A stretch of DNA of 64,000 bases. Origin: Mariprofundus ferrinatatus. GTDB taxonomy: Bacteria > Pseudomonadota > Zetaproteobacteria > Mariprofundales > Mariprofundaceae. The DNA is taken from positions 1,302,001 to 1,366,000 of the forward strand of contig NZ_CP018800.1 of NCBI RefSeq assembly GCF_002795825.1, given 5' to 3'. The notes beneath the pieces were generated by a model. The model did no database searches. It was not told where the DNA came from and saw nothing but the letters and a program-made list of their open reading frames with translations. How positions within the stretch are numbered: the stretch's first letter is position 1; each line of letters starts with the position of its first letter. This document shows positions 1 to 8,921 of this stretch, one piece after another. The position numbers and the translations under genes are program-made.

Positions 1-823
1 CCACCTGTGCCACGGCGGGAATACCGCGGAACGGCGGCAGCATCATGGCGTACTTGAATGCCACCTCATGCGTATCCTCGGTTTCACCCTTACTGTTGAC
101 GGTTTCAACGTGCATCAGGCCATCTTCGATCTTGGTGGTCTTGGCATTGGTAAGCCACTTGATGTGACGCTGTCGCATCTCGGACTCGAGCATACCCTTT
201 GAATCACCGACACCACCGAGACCCAGGTGGCCGATATATGGCTCACTGGTCACAAAAGTCATCGGAACCTTATCGCGAATCTTGCGGCGACGAAGTTCGG
301 TATCAAGAATCATGGCGAATTCATAGGCAGGACCGAAGCAGGAAGCCCCCTGTACGGCACCAACAACGATCGGGCCGGGGTTCTTGCAGAACTCTTCAAA
401 TGCGTGGTAGGCCTCAACTGCATGATCGACATGGCAGACCGAATGGGTATGGCCGTCAGGCCCCAGTCCATCCACCAGTTCAAATGCAAGTCGCGGACCG
501 GTGGTGATCAGCAGATAGTCATACTCGAGATCGTGACCATTGTGCAGGGTCAGCTTGTTCTCTTTCGGATGGATCTCTTTCACGCCACTGGCAACAAAGT
601 TAATCCCCTTCTTGTTCAGGTACGGACCAACCTTAAAGCTGATATCCTCTTTGGTGCGCCAGCCGACTGCCACCCACGGATTTGAGGGCACAAAGTGGAA
701 GTAGTCCACATTTGATACCACTGTTACTTCGTGATCCTTGCCGATTTTGTTGAGGGCCTCTTTCATCTCATAAGCAGCCGGCATGCCCCCGATACCTGCT
801 CCCACGACTACAATATGCGCCAT
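1..823 (-). CDS. Sulfide:quinone oxidoreductase-like flavoprotein, C-terminus off window
   Basis: FAD-dependent disulfide oxidoreductase that probably oxidises sulfide to polysulfide/persulfide and reduces membrane quinone. Translating the minus strand from the ATG at 823 gives MAHIVVVGAGIGG..., a Rossmann FAD motif at residues 6-12. Cys130 lies in SVCHVDHAVEA and Cys162 in QGASCFGPAYEF; these contexts match two of the three catalytic cysteines of SQR. The third Cys and the C-terminal membrane helices lie beyond base 1. About 274 codons are visible. It is the last visible gene of the rhodanese/DUF302/DUF2892 run, which supports a sulfide role over a generic NADH dehydrogenase. The gene continues past the left edge. 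Confidence 0.85.
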   Translation of the reverse strand, partial: MAHIVVVGAGIGGMPAAYEMKEALNKIGKDHEVTVVSNVDYFHFVPSNPWVAVGWRTKEDISFKVGPYLNKKGINFVASGVKEIHPKENKLTLHNGHDLEYDYLLITTGPRLAFELVDGLGPDGHTHSVCHVDHAVEAYHAFEEFCKNPGPIVVGAVQGASCFGPAYEFAMILDTELRRRKIRDKVPMTFVTSEPYIGHLGLGGVGDSKGMLESEMRQRHIKWLTNAKTTKIEDGLMHVETVNSKGETEDTHEVAFKYAMMLPPFRGIPAVAQV

Positions 824-887
824 ATTTCTCTCCTCATTAGCAAAGGGCTCTGCCCCAGTTATTACTCTGTTTTGTCTGTAATTCTGA

Positions 888-1094
888 TCAACCCTTGTTG
901 CCGCAGGTGTTGATACCCAGCAGCGGATAAAGCGGGCAGAACTTAATCAGCACTGTCAGTACAAATACGCTGCCGGCACCGATTGCCACAGCATTCCAAG
1001 GGGAAGCCAGGCCACCCATATAACCGAATGCGATCAATGCCGCACCGGCAACCAGACGAATTACGCGATCCACTGTTCCTACATTTGCTTTCAT
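888..1094 (-). CDS. DUF2892 (YgaP-type) small membrane protein A
   Basis: A 68-residue inner-membrane protein of the DUF2892 family, the membrane domain found fused to rhodanese in YgaP. Two hydrophobic helices, about residues 13-28 and 35-52, are followed by the family tail CPLYPLLGINTC with two cysteines. RBS GGAGAG sits just upstream of the ATG. It lies between DUF302 and the SQR gene in one co-directional run. A role in persulfide or thiocyanate handling at the membrane is inferred from YgaP; the biochemical function of stand-alone DUF2892 is not settled. Confidence 0.85.
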   Translation of the reverse strand: MKANVGTVDRVIRLVAGAALIAFGYMGGLASPWNAVAIGAGSVFVLTVLIKFCPLYPLLGINTCGNKG

Positions 1095-1125
1095 ATCATC
1101 TCTCCATTGTCTAATTTATATTTTT

Positions 1126-1518
1126 TTATTTGATGCTTTCGAGCGCCTGCTCAAGCAGTGGCCTCGCATCGTCGGCCAGTTGATTCAATTCACTGTTATC
1201 GAGCATGCCGACCATGGCCAACGGATCAATCACCGACACCACAGTCTCATCACTCTCATTCTGATAGACGATCACATTGCAGGGCAAAAACAGCCCAAGC
1301 TCTGCCTCGGCATTCAGCCCTCTATTGGCAAGATTCGGATTGCATGCACCCAGAATCACATAGGGCCTGCGATCCACATTGATCTTGTTTTTCAGTGTTG
1401 CAGCCACATCAATACGGGTAAGAATTCCGAAACCCACCTCTTTCAAGGCTGCTGTAATGGCTGCTTCCGCCTCGTCGAGGCTGCCGTCATACACGGCTCT
1501 TATGCCATAGCTGTTCAA
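1126..1518 (-). CDS. DUF302 family protein
   Basis: A 130-residue protein of the DUF302 family, whose function is unknown and which often sits beside rhodanese and sulfur genes. The family core is visible: ALKEVGFGILTRIDV near the N-terminus, then GACNP and LPCNV, each bringing one conserved Cys. I chose the TTG start at 1518 because GGAGGT lies 5 nt upstream and the protein then begins NSYGIRAVYDG, as family members do; a longer ATG start at 1557 would overlap the rhodanese gene by 43 nt. The TTG overlaps the rhodanese stop codon, so translation is probably coupled. Confidence 0.8.
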   Translation of the reverse strand: MNSYGIRAVYDGSLDEAEAAITAALKEVGFGILTRIDVAATLKNKINVDRRPYVILGACNPNLANRGLNAEAELGLFLPCNVIVYQNESDETVVSVIDPLAMVGMLDNSELNQLADDARPLLEQALESIK

Positions 1519-1853
1519 TTCACACCTCCTTCGACCGGATAACCACTGTTGCTCCATGCCATGGTTCCCCCATCGACATTGATCAGGTTATTAAATCCAA
1601 GCTGCTGTTTAAGGTAAACAGCAGCCTGTGCAGAACGTGCTCCGGAGTGGCAGATAAGGAAAACATCACCCTCTTTCGGTACCTCATTGGCACGAGACAT
1701 CAAAGTATTGAGCGAGATCAGTCTGGCGCCAGGAACATGGCAGGCGCGATACTCTTCCGGTGAACGCACATCGATCAGTGTAAATGGGCGATTGTTTTCG
1801 CGCGCCACCAGCCAACGTGGATAGAGCTGATCTACTGTTACTGCATCCAACAT
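1515..1853 (-). CDS. Cytoplasmic single-domain rhodanese
   Basis: A 112-residue rhodanese without signal peptide or membrane span, so predicted cytoplasmic. The domain runs through TLIDVRSPEEYRACHVPGA to the active-site loop CHSGARS (Cys68) and ends GGTMAWSNSGYPVEGG. Such domains carry sulfane sulfur as a Cys persulfide. The start overlaps the upstream rhodanese stop (TAATG) and the stop overlaps the DUF302 start. It is the third rhodanese of this cluster and the only one lacking an N-terminal hydrophobic segment. Confidence 0.9.
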   Translation of the reverse strand: MLDAVTVDQLYPRWLVARENNRPFTLIDVRSPEEYRACHVPGARLISLNTLMSRANEVPKEGDVFLICHSGARSAQAAVYLKQQLGFNNLINVDGGTMAWSNSGYPVEGGVN

Positions 1854-2275
1854 TATTTCACCACCTGATATTCTGCATCTTTCCAGGCAGTGATCCCGCC
1901 CAGCACATTCTCAATATTACTGTAGCCTGCTCTGGCCAGAATGCCAGCCGCCTGAGCTGAGCGCTTGCCTGAACGGCAGTAGACATATACCTGCTTATCT
2001 TTCGGCACCTCATTCATGCGCACTTCCAGTTCCTGCACCGGAATAAGCCTGGCGCCCTCGATATGCCCGTCGGCATACTCCTCGGGCGTTCGCACATCGA
2101 TAAACTCAAAAGGTACGGCAGACGAGGCCCCCTGATTCCAGTGTTGATATGCGTGTTTCACCTCGGTGTTTTCGTAACCTTCGGCAACTTTCTCACCAAA
2201 TCCGCATGCTGCAGCCGTTACCGGCAACAGAAACAGTGCGATCAGCATGATCCAGACCTTCTTTGCAACCATCAT
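1853..2275 (-). CDS. Exported (periplasmic) rhodanese
   Basis: A 140-residue rhodanese with an N-terminal signal sequence: basic MMVAKK, then a hydrophobic core to about residue 22, then AAAC. Export to the periplasm is predicted; the AAAC is a poor lipobox, so anchoring as a lipoprotein is less likely. The active-site loop is CRSGKRS with Cys100, preceded by FIDVRTPEEYADGHIEGA. GGAGGAG lies just before the ATG. A candidate ArsR-family operator 28-47 nt upstream suggests a promoter that starts the distal sulfur genes (rhodaneses, DUF302, DUF2892, SQR). Confidence 0.88.
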   Translation of the reverse strand: MMVAKKVWIMLIALFLLPVTAAACGFGEKVAEGYENTEVKHAYQHWNQGASSAVPFEFIDVRTPEEYADGHIEGARLIPVQELEVRMNEVPKDKQVYVYCRSGKRSAQAAGILARAGYSNIENVLGGITAWKDAEYQVVK

Positions 2276-2302
2276 CTACTCCTCTTTCCTTTCATTATTA
2301 TA

Positions 2303-2322
2303 TATAAGCAAATCGTAATATG
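2303..2322. promoter_or_regulatory. Candidate ArsR operator, site B
   Basis: The plus strand reads TATAAGCAAATCGTAATATG and matches the site at 9279-9298 in 16 of 20 ungapped positions, including GCAA and GTAATATG. It fits TATWA-N8-TAATAT. On the minus strand it is followed at once by TATAAT, a good -10, 28 nt before the exported rhodanese start. Binding by the ArsR protein encoded at 8922-9251 is inferred. Confidence 0.55.
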
Positions 2323-2351
2323 CCTGTGCTTCGTTTCTGTGACAATGTCAC

Positions 2352-2759
2352 TTAACCACGACTGCGTACCGGTAATCCGGCACTGCTCCATGCACCCATG
2401 CCACCGGAGAAGTTGTAGACCTCTTCATAACCGGCGTTGGCCAGTGCAGTTGCAGCCATCGATGAGCGGCCACCGGAGGCGCAGATCACTACAACCGGCT
2501 TCTCTTTCTGAATTTCATGCATGCGCTCCTTTATTTCCCCTAAAGGAATATGAACCGCATTTGCAGCATGTACTGCGTCCCACTCATGCTGCTGGCGCAC
2601 ATCAACCAGCGTATGTGATTGATTACGCATCTGCATGTAATCGGCCGCCGAAAGTGATTTTACGCCCGACATTTTAGGGCCAATCACCCGCTGCCAGAGA
2701 AACCAGCCGATCAGCAGAGCGATGAAAATGTAAACAGCATTCTGTTGCATAAATTGCAT
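2352..2759 (-). CDS. Membrane-anchored rhodanese
   Basis: A 135-residue rhodanese with one N-terminal membrane span (about residues 9-26, YIFIALLIGWFLWQRVIG), then a rhodanese domain with TLVDVRQQHEWDAVHA and active-site loop CASGGRS (Cys93). The positively charged residues just after the span suggest the domain faces the cytoplasm, though topology is not certain. It lies between the RND/DUF2892 genes and the exported rhodanese, with about 76-200 nt gaps on each side, so it may have its own transcript. With its two neighbours it gives three rhodaneses with three predicted locations. Confidence 0.87.
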   Translation of the reverse strand: MQFMQQNAVYIFIALLIGWFLWQRVIGPKMSGVKSLSAADYMQMRNQSHTLVDVRQQHEWDAVHAANAVHIPLGEIKERMHEIQKEKPVVVICASGGRSSMAATALANAGYEEVYNFSGGMGAWSSAGLPVRSRG

Positions 2760-2889
2760 CTATCTTTCCTCAATTCCTGAAATTAATTATCAGCGGGTAC
2801 AGACGGTTCACGTATGGGAGGGGGGGAGAGAAATCCGCCTGCACCCGCCGAAACATGGCAATGGAGCGCTCTTATGCTATTGTGCAAAC

Positions 2890-2961
2890 AGCAGCAACAG
2901 CCATTGCTCGTTCTTTATTTCACTATCGCGCAAATAAGAGCAACACCCATTGCTCTTATTT
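2890..2961. repeat. Duplicated stem-loop between RND block and rhodanese block
   Basis: A perfect 12-bp inverted repeat (AAATAAGAGCAA at 2932-2943, loop CACCCA, TTGCTCTTATTT at 2950-2961) overlaps the 3' end of the DUF2892 gene. About 30 nt beyond it is a decayed second copy, AGCAACAGCCATTGCTCGTT (2893-2912). On the minus transcript the main hairpin ends in TTATTTG, a weak U-tract, so it may act as a partial terminator or an mRNA-stabilising structure between pump and rhodanese genes. Confidence 0.6.
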
Positions 2962-3180
2962 ACTTGCTTCACAGCAGGATTTCATGCCCAGCTTGGAAAG
3001 AATGGTTTCCATCAGGCACCAGTTGGTGAAACCTGACTGCAGCAGGTTTGCACCGACAAATGCGGTGAACCAGAGCCAGGTCGGCTCGGTCAGTACCACG
3101 CCGTTATAGAGGTGGGCCAGATATAGGCTCAGTAGTATAAATGAGCCTGCAATAATACGAATAGTGCGTTGAATCGTCAC
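2956..3180 (-). CDS. DUF2892 (YgaP-type) small membrane protein B
   Basis: A second DUF2892 protein, 74 residues from the GTG at 3180, which has AAGGAGC upstream; upstream in-frame ATG codons would lie inside the RND gene. Two hydrophobic spans are visible (IIAGSFILLSLYLAHLY and WLWFTAFVGANLLQSGF), followed by CLMETILSKLGMKSCC, the Cys-bearing family tail. It sits 26 nt after the RND stop and looks like the last gene of the pump operon. It differs from protein A (888-1094) in sequence and has an extra C-terminal cysteine pair. Confidence 0.8.
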   Translation of the reverse strand: MTIQRTIRIIAGSFILLSLYLAHLYNGVVLTEPTWLWFTAFVGANLLQSGFTNWCLMETILSKLGMKSCCEASK

Positions 3181-3206
3181 AATAGTGCTCCTTGGATTGA
3201 TTTTTT

Positions 3207-6200
3207 TTATTTGTTCGATGGCAGCGTCGAGTAGTCCTGTTCGGACTCCCACGGACGATCTTTATGCCAGAGGTAGTACATCAGAGGCGTCACAAAGAGG
3301 GTCAAGATCGTGGCCGCCAGAGTTCCGAATGCCATTGATACACCGAGACCTCCGAATACCGGATCGGTAATCATGATCGAGGTTCCGGCAATCACGGCAA
3401 GGGCAGTCAACAGAATCGGACGAGCCCGAACTGCACCCGCTTCCAGAACAGCCTCTTTTACGCCATTTCCCTGCTTACGGTAATCAACAATAAAGTCGAT
3501 CAGCAGTGTCGAGTTACGCACCACAATGCCGGCAAGTGCGATCATGCCGATCATCGAAGTAGCGGTGAATGGCTGGCCGGTAATCCAGTGGCCGGGAAAG
3601 ATACCGATCATGGTCAGAGCGGTTGGCGCCATCACCATCATCGGCAGAACAAATTCACCATAATATGCCACCATCAACAGGTAGATCAGCACCAGTGCCA
3701 CGATAAAGGCGGCTCCCAGATCACGGAACACATCGAGGGTGAGGCGCATCTCACCATCCCACAGCATGTGATAGCCGAAGGTGTTCTCAGGTGCAGTGTC
3801 GGTAAAGCGCATGCCGCCGGTCATTACGGTCGCACCCGGCACTACCTCCTGCCCATCCAGCTTGCCATCCATCTCAAGCAGCGGATAGACCTGTGACCCC
3901 TGCTTCGGCTCAGCCATGACGTAGGTAACCTGATGCCCGTCCTTGGTGTAGATCGGTTTGGCGACAATGCCCTCCTCAATCACAGCGATTGCTGAAAGCG
4001 GAACCGCCCCCTGCGCACCGCTGACATATATGCGGCTCAGATCCTCGGCATGGGCACGCAGTGCTTTCGGCAACTGCACATGCAGGCGCACCTGATGGCG
4101 CTCCTCGTCAATATGTACGGCACCGAAATCATAGCCCTGCAGGAAATCGTGCAATGCTGTAACCACCTGCTGGGTGGCAACGCCAAGATGCGACGCCTTC
4201 TCTTTATCCAGACGAACATTGAGTTGCTGCTGATCGTCACCGACAGAATCATCAATATCGGTCACATCGTAGGTTTCGGCAAACCTCTTACGCACCTCTT
4301 TGGCCAGTTCTCGCTGGGTTTCGTAATCAGGCCCATAGATCTCGGCCAGCAGCGTTGAACGAACCGGTGGGCCCGGCGGATCTTCCACCAGCTTGATATT
4401 AGCCGACGGATTGGCATCAATCACAGGGACCATCAGCTCACGCAGTTCCAGAACGATAGCTGCAGAGCGGATCGAGCGCTGGTGCTTGTCCACCAGGTTG
4501 ACGCGAATCTCGGCAAGGTTAGAGCCCTGCCTGAGCACTGCACCGCGCAACATGCCATTGAAGTCGACAGGACCTGCCTGACCTACAAATGTTTCGTAAT
4601 CAACCACCATCGGATGGGCGCGCAGAACACTGCCCACCTGACGGGCAACACGGTCACTCTCCTCGAGAGTCGAACCCTCCGGCAGGTCGATGGTAATATT
4701 AAAGGTGTTGTTATTGCCCTTTGGCAGCATCTTCAGCTCAACGCTGCCAAAGGTAAGCGGGCCGTTGATGCCGGCAGGACGGATGAACTGCCAACCCGGC
4801 TGAATCATCGCCCCGACAAAGAGCAGTAGCGTTGCAATCCAGAAAAGCTTGCGAACACGCTTATCCTCAATCAGCGGCACGGCATAACGCATGTAGGTGC
4901 GATATACCCAATCTTTCTCGTTATGGTTGTTATGATTCTGTACGGCAGACACATTTTTCGTTGGCAGAAAACGCTGCGCTATCCACGGCGTGAACATGTA
5001 TGCGATCACCAGTGATGCGGCCATGGCTACCGGCGCATTGAACGGAATCGGCCCCATGTACGGCCCCATCATACCGGTTACAAATGCCATCGGCACAAAA
5101 GCGAGTATCACGGCAATCGTGGCGATAATGGTCGGCTTGCCCGTTTCATTAGTAGCCATGACAATCAGCCGTGCCTTATCCGCCGCATCCCTCACACCTT
5201 TGTGGAGATGGCGGTGGATATTTTCAATCACCACGATGGCGTCATCAACGAGCAGGCCCAGCGACAGAATCAGTGCAAAGAGAGTAATACGGTTGATCGT
5301 CTGGTCGGCCATAAGCCCGATCGCCAGCACCACGAATAGAATCAGCGGGATGTTGAGCGTAACGATCGTCGCTTCACGCCAACCCAGGAACAGCAGCAAA
5401 ATAAGAATGACGGTGCCAATCGCAATACCGAGATGTTCAATGAGCATGTTCACTGCGGCATTGGCACGCTGACCGGAGTCACGGGTAACCGTAGCTGTCA
5501 CATTGTTGGGGATAAAATCACCCTTCAGCTCGTTCAGCTTCGCCTCAATGCGCTGGGTAACGACTACGGCATTTGTACCCCGTTTCTTGGCCAGTGCAAT
5601 CGAAACGGCTGGAAGCTCAGGTTCAACGTCTGTGGAACCGCCTGCGACTGAACTTCCGAAACCGATACGGTGGAAGTTTTCCACCTCGGCCGGACCATCA
5701 GTGATGGTGGCGATATCCCTGAGGTAGATCGGCTTGTCCTGCCACTGGCCGACAATCAGTTGCCCGACCTCATCAGCAGTTTTCAGATAGCCATCAAGCC
5801 ATATCTTGGTTTCACGGTTATTGCCCACCAGTGAGCCGACCGGGCCGCCTGCATTGGCGGAGACCAGCACACTGTGCAGTTGATCCAGCGGAATGCGGTA
5901 AGCTGCCAGACGGGCAGGATCAAGGCGGATGCTGATCTCATGATCGCGGCCACCGATAATTTCGGCTACAGATACACCTTCCAGCGGAGCCAGCTGATCA
6001 CGAACCCGCTCGGCCAGGCGCTTGAGCGCCAACCCGTCAAGATCGCGAGAACTGAGTGTAATGACTGAAGCTGGCACATCGTCGACATCAACCGGCTTCA
6101 CCAGCGGCTGCGAGGCACCGGCCGGAATGCGGTCCATGTTCTGCATAATGCGGTCGTAGAGCTTAACGAGGCTCACCTCTTTATCCTCGCCCACTTCAAA

Positions 6201-6509
6201 CATCACGGTAACCACGGCCTGGGAATCCATCGCCATGCCATAGGTGTGCTCCACGCCTGTAATCTCACGCAGCACCATCTCCAGCGGACGAACAATCAGG
6301 TTCTGCACCTCTTCCGGGCTGGCGCCCTGCATCTGGACAAAGACATTGGCTGCAGGCACATCGATCTGCGGATTCTCTTCACGCGGTGTCACCATCAGTG
6401 CCACAGCACCGATCAGGAAGATCAGGATACTGAGCATAGGCGTCAGGTTGGTGAACATCGCCGCCTTCCCCAGGCGGCCTGCAATATTCAATGAATGATT
6501 GTCGCTCAT
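3207..6509 (-). CDS. RND efflux transporter, inner-membrane pump (HAE1-like)
   Basis: A 1100-residue proton-driven RND permease, slightly longer than AcrB (about 1050). Visible family signs are the first transmembrane segment (residues 22-40), the porter loop EENPQIDVPAANVFVQMQGASPEEV, and GLLVDDAIVVIENIHRH in TM4 with the proton-relay pair Asp422-Asp423, typical of drug/organic pumps rather than heavy-metal CusA types. The second half repeats the fold, ending with MIALAGIVVRNSTLLIDF and VFGGLGVSMAFGTLAATILTLFVTPLMYYL. Its start overlaps the adaptor stop. Linkage to an ArsR regulator and persulfide genes suggests a sulfur-related substrate, but none can be read from sequence. Confidence 0.93.
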   Translation of the reverse strand: MSDNHSLNIAGRLGKAAMFTNLTPMLSILIFLIGAVALMVTPREENPQIDVPAANVFVQMQGASPEEVQNLIVRPLEMVLREITGVEHTYGMAMDSQAVVTVMFEVGEDKEVSLVKLYDRIMQNMDRIPAGASQPLVKPVDVDDVPASVITLSSRDLDGLALKRLAERVRDQLAPLEGVSVAEIIGGRDHEISIRLDPARLAAYRIPLDQLHSVLVSANAGGPVGSLVGNNRETKIWLDGYLKTADEVGQLIVGQWQDKPIYLRDIATITDGPAEVENFHRIGFGSSVAGGSTDVEPELPAVSIALAKKRGTNAVVVTQRIEAKLNELKGDFIPNNVTATVTRDSGQRANAAVNMLIEHLGIAIGTVILILLLFLGWREATIVTLNIPLILFVVLAIGLMADQTINRITLFALILSLGLLVDDAIVVIENIHRHLHKGVRDAADKARLIVMATNETGKPTIIATIAVILAFVPMAFVTGMMGPYMGPIPFNAPVAMAASLVIAYMFTPWIAQRFLPTKNVSAVQNHNNHNEKDWVYRTYMRYAVPLIEDKRVRKLFWIATLLLFVGAMIQPGWQFIRPAGINGPLTFGSVELKMLPKGNNNTFNITIDLPEGSTLEESDRVARQVGSVLRAHPMVVDYETFVGQAGPVDFNGMLRGAVLRQGSNLAEIRVNLVDKHQRSIRSAAIVLELRELMVPVIDANPSANIKLVEDPPGPPVRSTLLAEIYGPDYETQRELAKEVRKRFAETYDVTDIDDSVGDDQQQLNVRLDKEKASHLGVATQQVVTALHDFLQGYDFGAVHIDEERHQVRLHVQLPKALRAHAEDLSRIYVSGAQGAVPLSAIAVIEEGIVAKPIYTKDGHQVTYVMAEPKQGSQVYPLLEMDGKLDGQEVVPGATVMTGGMRFTDTAPENTFGYHMLWDGEMRLTLDVFRDLGAAFIVALVLIYLLMVAYYGEFVLPMMVMAPTALTMIGIFPGHWITGQPFTATSMIGMIALAGIVVRNSTLLIDFIVDYRKQGNGVKEAVLEAGAVRARPILLTALAVIAGTSIMITDPVFGGLGVSMAFGTLAATILTLFVTPLMYYLWHKDRPWESEQDYSTLPSNK

Positions 6510-7534
6510 TATTTAGCCTGTACTTTCATACCGGTAACAAGAGCCGGTGAGCCGTTCCATGCCACTGTGTCACCCTCATGCAGACCGGCCAGCACCTCGA
6601 CGAGTTCATTGCGCACCTGACCGATACGAATCTGACGGTAGTTAACGATACCTTCGCTGTCTGCCACATAGATGCCGTTAAGGCCACCGCGATCGATCAC
6701 AGCTGCTGCAGGCACCTGCAGCCCCTTACGGCTGCCAACCTTGAAAGCGACCTGCGCATACATGCCAGGATGCACATCATCGCGCAGTTCAAGTGCTATC
6801 TTGATCAGGAACTGGTGTGTAACCGCATCGGCCGCCTGCACAACCTGGCGAACCGTACCGGCAAAAGCCTGCTTCAGAGAAGCAACCTCGATTTCAACTT
6901 CATCGCCCGCATGGATGCCACTGACATACTGCTCGGAGACATAGGTCTCAACCAGCAGGCTGGCCGGATCCTCCAGTGTCAGAATCGGCGCTCCGGGAGA
7001 TGCGAGATCGCCCTTGTTCATCTTTTTCTCGACGACAACCCCATCAACAGGAGATCGCACCTCGGCATAACTGAGCTGGTTGCGCGCCTGTTCCAGCTGT
7101 GAGCGAGCCACCTTGTAACGCAGGCGGATACGATCCAGTTGCTGCTTACTTACGGCGCTCGCCTTGAAAAGTTCCTCATACCGGTTGAGATCCGCTTTTG
7201 CATCGGACATGTCTGCCTCGGCCTGCACAACACCCTGACGGGCATTCACAGGGTCAACGCGAACCAGCACATCGCCCGCCTTAACGCTGTCCCCTTCACG
7301 AACCGGCAATTCTCGAATATATCCGGAGAGACGTGATGAAATGGATACACGGTGATCTGAGGTCACAGTGCCACTGGTGACATAGCGGACAGGAAGGTCA
7401 GCGGCAGCAAGTGTCAGAATTTCAGCCTTGGAGACCGCCTTAGTGGCAGATTCGCCTGTGCCATCATCGGAACTGCAGCCTGCAAGCAGAAGCCCTGCAG
7501 TAAGCATCGATGCAAACGCGAAATATCTGTTCAT
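6509..7534 (-). CDS. RND adaptor (membrane fusion) lipoprotein
   Basis: A 341-residue periplasmic adaptor linking pump and outer-membrane channel. The N-terminus is a lipoprotein signal, LTAGLLLAGC, with Cys20 as lipidation site. The biotinyl-lipoyl-like halves are visible (SGYIRELPVREGDSVKAGDVLVRVD and VRSPVDGVVVEKKMNKGDLASPGAPILTL) around a coiled-coil hairpin at about residues 100-150. A beta-barrel and membrane-proximal domain follow. It overlaps the pump start by one base and the TolC stop by 4 nt, so the three pump parts are tightly coupled. Confidence 0.92.
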   Translation of the reverse strand: MNRYFAFASMLTAGLLLAGCSSDDGTGESATKAVSKAEILTLAAADLPVRYVTSGTVTSDHRVSISSRLSGYIRELPVREGDSVKAGDVLVRVDPVNARQGVVQAEADMSDAKADLNRYEELFKASAVSKQQLDRIRLRYKVARSQLEQARNQLSYAEVRSPVDGVVVEKKMNKGDLASPGAPILTLEDPASLLVETYVSEQYVSGIHAGDEVEIEVASLKQAFAGTVRQVVQAADAVTHQFLIKIALELRDDVHPGMYAQVAFKVGSRKGLQVPAAAVIDRGGLNGIYVADSEGIVNYRQIRIGQVRNELVEVLAGLHEGDTVAWNGSPALVTGMKVQAK

Positions 7535-8916
7535 TGAATCACCTCTTCATTGAGCATGCCGATTGAGAGCAGCAATGCCGCCTGAGCAACCGTTACATCA
7601 TATCTGGCTTGAATAGCCGCAACGCGCATGGAATCCGCCTGCACCTGTGCATCGAGCAGGTCGGAGGTGCTGGTCAAACCCTGTTCATAGCGCAATGACT
7701 TGATCCGCAGAGACTCAATACTCTGCTGCATGGCCTCATTTTCGCTTTCATGGCGCATTTGAGATTCGGCAAGCTGGCGCCATGCATGTGAAACCTCGTT
7801 GTGAATCTGCTGCTTGAGGTCGCCTACCCTGTACTCCAGCGACACCTCTTCTGCCTGAGCGGCACGTATCTTCGCGGTATCGGAACCGCCGGAGAAGAGA
7901 TTCATGGTTACTGTAGCGCCAACCATTGTATTGCGGTTATTCATACCAAAGGTAGGTGAATTCCAATCCTGGGCTGCAACCAGATTTACATGTGGCAAAA
8001 AAGAAGCGCGCGACTGATGAACGCCGGCCGATGCCGCCTTATGCTGATTTTCAATCGCCATCAGGTCAGGACGGCTGGCAAGTGCCTTCTCTACTGCCTC
8101 ATCCAGTGAAAGAGCCGGCATCTTCAACTTCGGATCCTCTTCAGTATTCAGGTGCACATCACCATTAAGACCCATCACCTGCTCAAGTCTATCCTTGCTA
8201 GAGGAGAAACCGTTTTTCGCCTCCTCCAGCTTGACGCTCATACGAAGCAGATGAACACGTGCATCCATCACATCACTCTTAATCAACACGCCGCGATTCT
8301 GCATGGCTTCGGTATCCTGCAAGCGCTTACTGGCAGCCGTGACAGCACTCTCCATCGCAGCAATCTGCGCCTGTGCCTGGCGAACACGGGCATAAGCGGA
8401 AACCGTCTGAAACACCACCTGCTGCCTCATGTAGTGATGACCATACTGGCTCGCTTCGGCCTGATGCGAAGCGATAGACCTGCCTGCCCATAGTGCACCA
8501 CCCTGAAATACGGGCATCGTGACACCGATACGGGTCTGGTAGTTGTTTATGTATCCGGGATTGTTCATGAGTACCGGGTTAAAATCTGCAGCTGTAATCG
8601 CCTTCTGGTTCAGCTTGATACCGAAATAATCTCCCGGTGCATTGGTTCGTGCCACGCCTGTTGAGAGATCTACACGCGGCAGCAGACGGCCCGTGGCATC
8701 GGAAACGGATGCATTTGCCTGCTCAACCGATTGCGCATTGGCGCCCAGCATGCGGTTATGTTCAAGGGCGTACTCGACACTCTGACGCAAGGTCGAAATT
8801 TCACCGGCAACGGCAGCGGTTGCAGATAAGATCATGACTGCAGCAAACAGTGTCGATTTTATTATATAATTATAATTTACTGATACTTCTGCGCGCAGTG
8901 CAGTACGGTCGCTCAT
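7531..8916 (-). CDS. TolC-family outer membrane efflux channel
   Basis: A 461-residue outer-membrane channel with the two tandem outer-membrane-efflux repeats: LRQSVEYALEHNRML...QANASVSDATGRLLPRVDLS in the first half and LDEAVEKALASRPDLMAIE...ASFLPHVNLV in the second. A signal sequence (FAAVMILSATAAVAG) lies unusually deep, after about 20 residues; no better in-frame start is seen, so the annotated ATG at 8916 may include a short odd N-extension. The gene begins 5 nt after the ArsR stop and completes a tripartite RND pump. Confidence 0.9.
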   Translation of the reverse strand: MSDRTALRAEVSVNYNYIIKSTLFAAVMILSATAAVAGEISTLRQSVEYALEHNRMLGANAQSVEQANASVSDATGRLLPRVDLSTGVARTNAPGDYFGIKLNQKAITAADFNPVLMNNPGYINNYQTRIGVTMPVFQGGALWAGRSIASHQAEASQYGHHYMRQQVVFQTVSAYARVRQAQAQIAAMESAVTAASKRLQDTEAMQNRGVLIKSDVMDARVHLLRMSVKLEEAKNGFSSSKDRLEQVMGLNGDVHLNTEEDPKLKMPALSLDEAVEKALASRPDLMAIENQHKAASAGVHQSRASFLPHVNLVAAQDWNSPTFGMNNRNTMVGATVTMNLFSGGSDTAKIRAAQAEEVSLEYRVGDLKQQIHNEVSHAWRQLAESQMRHESENEAMQQSIESLRIKSLRYEQGLTSTSDLLDAQVQADSMRVAAIQARYDVTVAQAALLLSIGMLNEEVIQ

Positions 8917-8921
8917 CGCCT

